Assembly: GCA_947311835.1 (NCBI GenBank)
Contig: CAMZLV010000029.1
Span: forward strand, 1-38,006
Direction: 5' to 3'
Origin: an uncultured Lutibacter sp.
GTDB lineage: Bacteria; Bacteroidota; Bacteroidia; Flavobacteriales; Flavobacteriaceae
DNA length: 38,006 nucleotides
Part shown: piece after piece, positions 32,800 to 38,006 of the stretch
Layout: each line of letters starts with the position of its first letter
Position numbering within the stretch: the stretch's first letter is position 1
Notes under the pieces: generated by a model
The model's input: the letters and a program-made list of their open reading frames with translations, nothing else
Database searches by the model: none
What the model was told of the DNA's origin: nothing
Translations under genes and position numbers: made by a program

Positions 32800-33514
32800 A
32801 AGTCAACTGAAATTAATAACGAGTTTACGTCAAAAAAAGTACAGAAATAATCAAAAACTATTTTTTGTAGAAGGGATTAAAGTGGTAAACGAACTTTTAA
32901 ATTCAAGTTTTGAAGTGCATAAGGTTTTTTGTACCAATGATTTTGAATGTATTTTACCTTCTGATGATTTTGAAATCATTTCTGAAGTTGATTTAAAAAA
33001 AATAAGTTTGTTAAAATCGCCAAATCAAGTGTTAGGTGTTTTTAAAATTCCTTCAGCAAAAAAAGAGGAAAATAATGGACTTACATTGGTTTTAGATACT
33101 ATTAATGATCCTGGAAATTTAGGTACTATTATACGTTTGTGTGATTGGTTTGGTATTAAAGAAATTGTTTGTTCGCAAGACACTGTTGATTGTTATAATC
33201 CTAAAGTTGTTCAAGCAACAATGGGTTCTATCACTCGAGTTTCTATACGATATACGAATTTGCATGCGTTTTTAAAGTCAGAAGAAAGACCTATTTATGC
33301 AGCAATGATGGATGGTAAAAATGTATATAAAACTTCATTAAAAAACAATTCTATATTAGTTATGGGAAATGAAGCAAATGGTATTAGTAAAGAAATTTTG
33401 GAGTTAATTACAGATAAAATTACGATACCAAAATTTGGTCAGTTACAACAAACAGAAAGTTTAAACGTAGCAACTGCAACAGCAATATTATTAAGTGAAT
33501 TTTGTAGGGCTTAA
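32789..33514 (+). CDS. TrmH/SpoU-family RNA 2'-O-methyltransferase
   Basis: The 241-residue protein has the N-terminal substrate-binding part (SLRQKKYRNNQKLFFVEGIK) and the SPOUT knot motifs: motif 1 NDPGNLGTIIRLCDWFG, motif 2 VMGNEANGISKE, and motif 3 LQQTESLNVATATAILLSEF, with the Arg of motif 1 and the Ser-Leu-Asn-Val-Ala of motif 3. It uses SAM to methylate a ribose 2'-OH in rRNA or tRNA; the exact site is unknown. Its stop overlaps the convergent porT stop by 4 bases. It diverges from tamL. Confidence 0.95.
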   Translation: MLSKSQLKLITSLRQKKYRNNQKLFFVEGIKVVNELLNSSFEVHKVFCTNDFECILPSDDFEIISEVDLKKISLLKSPNQVLGVFKIPSAKKEENNGLTLVLDTINDPGNLGTIIRLCDWFGIKEIVCSQDTVDCYNPKVVQATMGSITRVSIRYTNLHAFLKSEERPIYAAMMDGKNVYKTSLKNNSILVMGNEANGISKEILELITDKITIPKFGQLQQTESLNVATATAILLSEFCRA

Positions 33515-34206
33515 TGAAATGCTAAATTTATGAAAAAACCTCGTGTACCAAAGTAGTCTATAGGTTTTGTCCATTGACTGTTTGGATCAACATCACGCAC
33601 CAATTCATTGTTAATTGCAAAAGCACCTCTTATAGATGGTGAAAAAATGAAATAAGGTAAATAGATATCAATACCAAGTCCTAATTCATAACCAAAATTG
33701 CTTGATTTCATTCTAAATTCTCCGCTAGAATTGTCGTCTGGATTATTTTGATTGCTAGAAAAATTATAATCATAAGACACACCTCCAATTACATAAGGTC
33801 TTAAGTTTCCTATTCTATCAGTATGCAATTTTAAAAGTAATGGAGCGTGTAAATAAGTAGCACCTATTTTACGTGTGTTTTCTAGTTCTCCGCCAGCGAT
33901 ATTGGTAAAAAATAATGTTTTTGTATTACTTGAAAGTCCTGGTTCTATACGAAGTGACACGTTTTTATTTAAGTTCCAACCACCAATTAAACCAACATTA
34001 AACCCATAACTCGACTCAACTTGAACAAAAGTGTCAGGTTGTGTGTATGAAATTTTAAAATCTTTTTTATTGATTCCAAGATAATATCCCCAATAAATGA
34101 TTTTAGCATCCTCATCAAGATGGTATTGAATAACATCTCTTTGTGCGTTTATTTTACTGATGCTTAATGAGATGAAGCAAATAAAAAGGATTGTTATTTT
34201 GTTCAT
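33511..34206 (-). CDS. porT: type IX secretion system protein PorT (SprT)
   Basis: The 231-residue protein has a signal peptide (MNKITILFICFISLSISKINAQ) and an eight-stranded-type outer-membrane barrel. It matches what I recall of PorT/SprT: IYWGYYLGINKKDFKISY near the start, SLRIEPGL, ATYLHAPLLLK, RPYVIGGVSYDYN, YFIFSPSIRGAF, and the ending TRGFFINLAFH. PorT is required for type IX secretion and gliding in flavobacteria. It follows ubiE by 2 nt, in the order nifU-ubiE-porT. Confidence 0.9.
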   Translation of the reverse strand: MNKITILFICFISLSISKINAQRDVIQYHLDEDAKIIYWGYYLGINKKDFKISYTQPDTFVQVESSYGFNVGLIGGWNLNKNVSLRIEPGLSSNTKTLFFTNIAGGELENTRKIGATYLHAPLLLKLHTDRIGNLRPYVIGGVSYDYNFSSNQNNPDDNSSGEFRMKSSNFGYELGLGIDIYLPYFIFSPSIRGAFAINNELVRDVDPNSQWTKPIDYFGTRGFFINLAFH

Positions 34207-34208
34207 AA

Positions 34209-34940
34209 TTATTTAGTTGCCGTATAAATGGTTGCAACACCAAATGTTTGTGGTTTGTTTTCTACTTCTATAAACCCAACTTTTCGTAAAATATTGTTTA
34301 ACTTTTCTCCGTATGGAAATTTTGAGGCTGATTCAGACAAATAGGAATAAGCAGATCCTTCTTTAGAAAATAAGCGTCCCATCAAAGGAAGTATTGTATT
34401 ACTGTGGAAGTTATAAAATTGTTTGAACGGTGTTTTTTCTGGAACTGAAGTTTCTAAAATAACAAAAGTTCCTTTAGACTTTAAAACTCTTAATATTTCT
34501 GTTAAACCGATTTCTAAATGTTCAAAATTTCGAACACCAAACGCAACTGTAATTGCGTCAAAACTATTGTCGTCAAAAGGCATTTTTTCAGAATCGCCAA
34601 GTGTCATTTCGATTTTATCAGTAAGTTGTTCTTTGGCAATTTTTTCTTTACCAACGTTAAGCATTCCTTCAGAAATATCTAAACCAATTATTTTTTTTGC
34701 AGTTGTGCTTTTTGCAATATTGATAGCAAGGTCACCAGTTCCTGTAGCAATATCAAGTACAGATGTTGGATTACATTTTTTAACAATTGCAACTACTTTT
34801 TTACGCCATTTTACATCAATTCCGAAGGAAATCATACGGTTCATTCCATCGTAATTTTCTGAAATAGTGTCAAACATTTTAGCAACTTGCTCTTTTTTAC
34901 CAAGTTTTGAATCTTTATAAGGTGTTATTTTTTCTGACAT
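34209..34940 (-). CDS. ubiE: demethylmenaquinone methyltransferase (UbiE/MenG)
   Basis: At 243 residues it is a full-length class I methyltransferase with the SAM-binding VLDIATGTGDLAI, GLDISEGMLNVGKEK, LGDSEKMPFDDNSFDAITVAFG (motifs I-III) and the family-typical GVRNFEHLEIGL, which is nearly invariant in UbiE/MenG. It catalyses the final C-methylation to menaquinone; Bacteroidota use menaquinone, so MenG is the likely role. It lies 3 nt after the nifU stop and 2 nt before porT. Confidence 0.96.
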   Translation of the reverse strand: MSEKITPYKDSKLGKKEQVAKMFDTISENYDGMNRMISFGIDVKWRKKVVAIVKKCNPTSVLDIATGTGDLAINIAKSTTAKKIIGLDISEGMLNVGKEKIAKEQLTDKIEMTLGDSEKMPFDDNSFDAITVAFGVRNFEHLEIGLTEILRVLKSKGTFVILETSVPEKTPFKQFYNFHSNTILPLMGRLFSKEGSAYSYLSESASKFPYGEKLNNILRKVGFIEVENKPQTFGVATIYTATK

Positions 34941-34943
34941 ATT

Positions 34944-35840
34944 TTAACCGTTTATTGCAATTACAGTGTTAATTTTATTAGGAATCATCTCTTTTAACAT
35001 GTTCTCAATTCCGTTTTTTAATGTTAATGTTGATGATGGGCAACCACTACAAGCGCCTTGTAAAATCACATTAACAGTTTGTGTGTTTTCATCATACGAT
35101 TCAAATTGAATATTTCCTCCATCTGATGCAACTGCAGGTTTAACATATTCGTCTAAAATGGCAACAATTTGCTGTGATATTTCATCTAAATTTTCAGTTT
35201 TAATAATTGCTCTTTTTTCTTCGACTTTTGAGATAATTTTTTCACTAATAATGATATTTCCGTCAGCAATATACTCTCTAATAAAACTTCTAACTTCATT
35301 GGCTACTTCGCCCCATTCTGCAATATCAAATTTAGTGACAGACACATAATTTTCAGAAATAAAAATTTCTTTTACAAAAGGTAATTTAAATAATTCAACA
35401 GCCAAAGGAGCGTTTTTAGCATCGTCAATGTTTTTAAATTCAAATGTTTGTGAAGTTAACATTTTATTAGCTACAAACTTCATTACGCTTGGGTTTGGAG
35501 TGCTTTCGGCATAAATTTCAATGGCTACTTTTTTAGTTGATTTTACTCCGTCTAAAATAAGAATTTCGCCACTATTTAAATAGTTTTCTATTTGTTCTCT
35601 CACTGCTTCTTGAACATCACTCCATTTAATGATATCATAACGTTCTATTGCAATGAAATTTGCTGAGATATATACTCTTTTTACAAACGGTAAGTGGAAA
35701 AGTTGTTGCGCTAAAGGTGAGTTTTTAGCGTCATCTATATTGTTGTATTCGTAACTGCCATTAGTAATTGAAGCAGTGTGTACAAATTTTATGATTGTTG
35801 GATTATTTGTTGGTTGTATTGAAACTGAAATATTTTTCAT
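34944..35840 (-). CDS. NifU-family Fe-S scaffold protein with a duplicated Nfu N-terminal domain
   Basis: From the ATG at 35840 it has 298 residues. Two homologous Nfu N-terminal domains lie in tandem (first with NNPTIIKFVHT and LFHLPFVKRVYI, second with TPNPSVMKFVA and LFKLPFVKEIFI), followed by the C-terminal NifU domain with VKPAVASDGGNIQF and GACSGCPSSTLTLKNGIE, whose C-x-x-C holds the cluster. It builds or carries Fe-S clusters in the cytoplasm. An ATG 24 bases upstream is possible, but the 35840 start matches the family. It heads the nifU-ubiE-porT unit. Confidence 0.94.
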   Translation of the reverse strand: MKNISVSIQPTNNPTIIKFVHTASITNGSYEYNNIDDAKNSPLAQQLFHLPFVKRVYISANFIAIERYDIIKWSDVQEAVREQIENYLNSGEILILDGVKSTKKVAIEIYAESTPNPSVMKFVANKMLTSQTFEFKNIDDAKNAPLAVELFKLPFVKEIFISENYVSVTKFDIAEWGEVANEVRSFIREYIADGNIIISEKIISKVEEKRAIIKTENLDEISQQIVAILDEYVKPAVASDGGNIQFESYDENTQTVNVILQGACSGCPSSTLTLKNGIENMLKEMIPNKINTVIAING

Positions 35841-35861
35841 GATTGTATAAAATAATTTTGG

Positions 35862-35869
35862 CAAAAATA
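35862..35869 (-). promoter_or_regulatory. candidate -7 element for the nifU-ubiE-porT unit
   Basis: On the minus strand it reads TATTTTTG, a perfect TAnnTTTG match, ending 21 nt before the nifU ATG. No TTG at the -33 position was found. Confidence 0.4.
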
Positions 35870-36960
35870 CTAAAACTATCTGTAAGGTTAGGGTAAACTC
35901 GTACTTTTATGTGGTTAGTAGATTCATCAAATATTCACGTATTTAGTGCTAAAACAGTGATTAATGGTTTCTTTAATTTAATTTCCAAACATTTATCCAA
36001 GTTTTGAGTTAATTCGCTGAAAATTCTGTGCAATCTGATAAAATATATGCGGATTTGACCCGTCTGTAAAGAATTTGCAACAGTTTGCATAGTTTAATTT
36101 AATTTTTAGTTTTTATTTATATAATTTTATATTTTTACACCGACTTAAAAATTGAAAACTTGAAAAAATCATCTCTACTCTTAAACTCTAAGAATATTTT
36201 TTTATGGAATCTAACAAAGGAAGCGGTTTTTAATAATTGCACTTATGTTAATAGATTTAAACTCTCTATATATCAAGAAAAAGTATCGTATACTTATCAA
36301 AGTAAGTTTAATTGTTATATAGAACTTCTTAGCAGATTGAATTTTTGTTATTTAAACCTGAGTTGCGATACAATTCCTTTAAGAATCGATGATAGTTAAG
36401 ATGGTTGTATTTAAATCAAAAATATGATCGTGATTATTTAATATACAGATTAATATGTATGCCCTTTAATTTTTTGAGTTACTAATTTGATTTGAATAAC
36501 AAAACTAATCCAATTACTATTCTGCTAATCCAGTTGTTATTAACTCTTTGTTAATAGCAAATAATCTGTTTTTATAAAAAATTCAAACTGCCTTCCTCAA
36601 ACTAGGTATGAATGAAAAAAATTCATCAAATTACGTTGTTGAGCAATAAAGGTTTGTATATAGAATGTATAGATTTTGGCTTAATTAAAAAAATAAAATT
36701 AACTAATATAGTATATAATAAATAGATTGAAATTATCACAATAAATGTCTTGAAAACCAATATAAAAATTGATTTTTATAGAAGAATACAGACATATATT
36801 CAAGAAATTTAAACAAATACAATTCTAAACTGATAGAATAATTCGTTTAATAGGTTGTTTTGATTGCAAGCCTTACTAATTTCAAATTTGCTTTCAAATG
36901 AACAATATGAAATATTCAAAAAATTAGTATTAAAATTAAACCCTTATATAAATATAAACC
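35870..36960. other. 1.1-kb intergenic region with no convincing gene
   Basis: This AT-rich stretch lies between nifU and the secreted protein gene. A weak -7-like element (TATATTTT at 36128-36135) sits 25 nt before a TTG-started frame at 36160-36399 (79 codons beginning LKKSSLLLNSKNIFLW), which could be a small gene or the remnant of one but lacks any motif or signal sequence. A short inverted repeat ATGAAT...ATTCAT lies at 36609-36626. No tRNA, terminator-like hairpin or repeat array was seen. It may hold the long leader and control region of the downstream secreted protein. Confidence 0.4.
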
Positions 36961-38006
36961 ATGAAAAAGTTTTTTGTATTATTTACTTTTTTAGTATTTA
37001 ATTTATTTTTAGCAGCTCAAAACAGTTCATGTGCTAATGCAGATCCCTTTTGTACAACTGACGGAGCAGATTTCCCCAACACAACAGGTGTTAGTAGCGC
37101 TGAGGTAGGTCCTAATTATGGCTGTTTAGGAAGTGAACCTAATCCTGCTTGGTTTTACTTAAAAATAGATCGTTCTGGTGATTTGTTTTTACTAATAGAA
37201 CAAAATACCTTGGCTGATTTTACAGGTGCTGGATTGGATGTGGATTTCATAGCTTGGGGACCTTTTACTGAGGCTGAATATTTAGCTGGAGTTTGTGATG
37301 ATTTAACTGCTGAAAATACCGTTCCTGGACAAGGCACTCTAAATAATACGTCATCATCTCAAGGCTGTAGTTATACAACTTCAGAAGTTGAAAATTTTAA
37401 TATTATTGGAGCAGTTACAGGTGAATATTATATTGTCTTGATAACAAATTTTTCTGGACGAGCTGGATTCATTAGGATGAATTTATTAAATGATGATGGA
37501 GGTACAACTGATTGCGGAATTTTAAATCCTGTTTTAGGTCCAGATATCGTAGATTGTGAAGGGACAATAGTTACATTAGACGGTACAACTGATGGAGCAG
37601 TGAGTTATAAATGGTTTTTTGACGATGGTAATGGTATGGTTGAAATACCTGGAGAAACATCGTCAACTCTTAATGTTACAGTTACAGGAACTTACAAAAT
37701 TGAAATATTTGATGGAACGAATCGAAGTACAGATGAAATTGATGTAACGTTTAACGCAACTCCAACTGCTACTCAACCGTCAACTATGATTCAGTGTGAT
37801 GATGATAACAACGGTACGATGCCATTTGTACTAACCGACCAAGATACAAGTATCAATACCGATGCAGGTATGAGCATCACCTATTACCTAAGCCAAGCCG
37901 AAGGCGATGCAGGCACAACAGGCGCGCCCACAAGCCCTTATGAAAGTGGCACTAAAACTATTTACGTACGTGTAGAAAACGATTTACATACAGATTGCTA
38001 TAGCAC
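36961..38006 (+). CDS. large secreted adhesin-like protein, N-terminal part only
   Basis: The frame is open from ATG 36961 to the window end (348 codons and still going). It starts with a signal peptide (MKKFFVLFTFLVFNLFLAAQ) and an N-terminal domain with many Cys, Gly and Asp (FCTTDGADFPNTTG, then LGSEPNPAWFYLKI and GEYYIVLITNFSGRAGFIRM) of the PPC-like kind seen at the front of flavobacterial type IX cargo. An Ig-like module follows (VDCEGTIVTLDGTTDGAVSY onward). From about residue 275 a module begins (IQCDDDNNGTMPFVLTD, then SITYYLSQAEGDAGTTGAP and KTIYVRVEND) that in related proteins is repeated many times. The end of the gene, with the expected C-terminal sorting domain, is outside. Confidence 0.88.
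   Translation, partial: MKKFFVLFTFLVFNLFLAAQNSSCANADPFCTTDGADFPNTTGVSSAEVGPNYGCLGSEPNPAWFYLKIDRSGDLFLLIEQNTLADFTGAGLDVDFIAWGPFTEAEYLAGVCDDLTAENTVPGQGTLNNTSSSQGCSYTTSEVENFNIIGAVTGEYYIVLITNFSGRAGFIRMNLLNDDGGTTDCGILNPVLGPDIVDCEGTIVTLDGTTDGAVSYKWFFDDGNGMVEIPGETSSTLNVTVTGTYKIEIFDGTNRSTDEIDVTFNATPTATQPSTMIQCDDDNNGTMPFVLTDQDTSINTDAGMSITYYLSQAEGDAGTTGAPTSPYESGTKTIYVRVENDLHTDCYS

Noticed and set aside
36160..36399. A 79-codon frame starting at TTG, LKKSSLLLNSKNIFLW.
   Set aside because: It has no signal peptide, no motif, an unusual start and no clear ribosome-binding site; it may be a remnant but cannot be supported as a gene. It is mentioned under the intergenic region.
36612..36725. A 37-codon ATG frame (MKKIHQITLLSNKGLY).
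   Set aside because: It is short, follows no promoter, and has no recognisable homology or context; chance frames of this size are common in AT-rich DNA.
37155..37337. A 60-codon frame on the minus strand inside the secreted protein gene.
   Set aside because: It is fully antisense to a gene with strong coding signal and has no features of its own.
1..38006. CRISPR arrays, insertion sequences, prophage or restriction genes.
   Set aside because: No regularly spaced repeats, transposase, integrase or nuclease genes were found; the region is mostly housekeeping.

Overview
The window is AT-rich DNA from a member of the Bacteroidota, almost certainly family Flavobacteriaceae. The evidence is a dcw cluster without murF, ddl or murB; a short (287-aa) primary sigma factor; -7 promoter elements of the TAnnTTTG type; TTG start codons on ftsI and on the ECF sigma gene; an AccD without its zinc ribbon; a TamA-type outer-membrane lipoprotein (TamL); the type IX secretion protein PorT; and a large secreted adhesin-like protein at the right edge. 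Genus cannot be settled from sequence alone.

Layout. 1-1310 is an accessory edge: the 3' end of an AAA+ ATPase/DUF4143 gene, a possible frameshifted gene remnant, and a ParD/ParE-type toxin-antitoxin pair with an inverted repeat just before the antitoxin start. 1314-3445 (minus) holds an RluA-type pseudouridine synthase, the ribosome-assembly GTPase EngB and an alpha/beta hydrolase. 3604-18963 (plus) is the division and cell-wall cluster mraZ-rsmH-ftsL-ftsI-murE-mraY-murD-ftsW-murG-murC-ftsQ-ftsA-ftsZ. Its genes overlap or sit within 29 nt of each other; three 10-bp-spaced GTGG repeats (a MraZ box) lie at its front and a terminator hairpin follows ftsZ. 19065-21355 (plus) has a YqeY-family gene, tRNA-Arg(UCG), an M90-like zinc peptidase, an orphan secreted protein and a CBS-domain protein. 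21447-23105 (minus) has rpe and the primary sigma gene. 23275-24842 (plus) is a three-gene unit: ECF sigma, a 65-aa orphan and a small MscS-like channel. 24915-32751 (minus) contains pnp, rpsO, a thioredoxin-like lipoprotein, accD, fbaA and tamL. A TrmH/SpoU methyltransferase (plus) diverges from tamL, and nifU-ubiE-porT (minus) follow. About 1.1 kb without a convincing gene separates nifU from the start of the secreted repetitive protein that runs off the window.

How it fits together. Most of the window is housekeeping: peptidoglycan precursor synthesis and septation (dcw), translation and RNA turnover (rpsO, pnp, engB, rsmH, RNA modification enzymes), central metabolism (rpe, fbaA, accD) and envelope biogenesis (tamL, porT, the type IX-type cargo). 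The less ordinary signals are regulatory or structural: the MraZ operator, the toxin-antitoxin operator candidate, face-to-face promoters between tamL and the methyltransferase, an A19-U56 swap in tRNA-Arg, the unknown small protein in the position of an anti-sigma factor, and the more GC-rich repeat region starting at the right edge. I did not find a clear-cut new defence or mobile system; the best candidates for something undescribed are the ECF sigma/65-aa protein/MscS unit and the adhesin locus with its long leader region.
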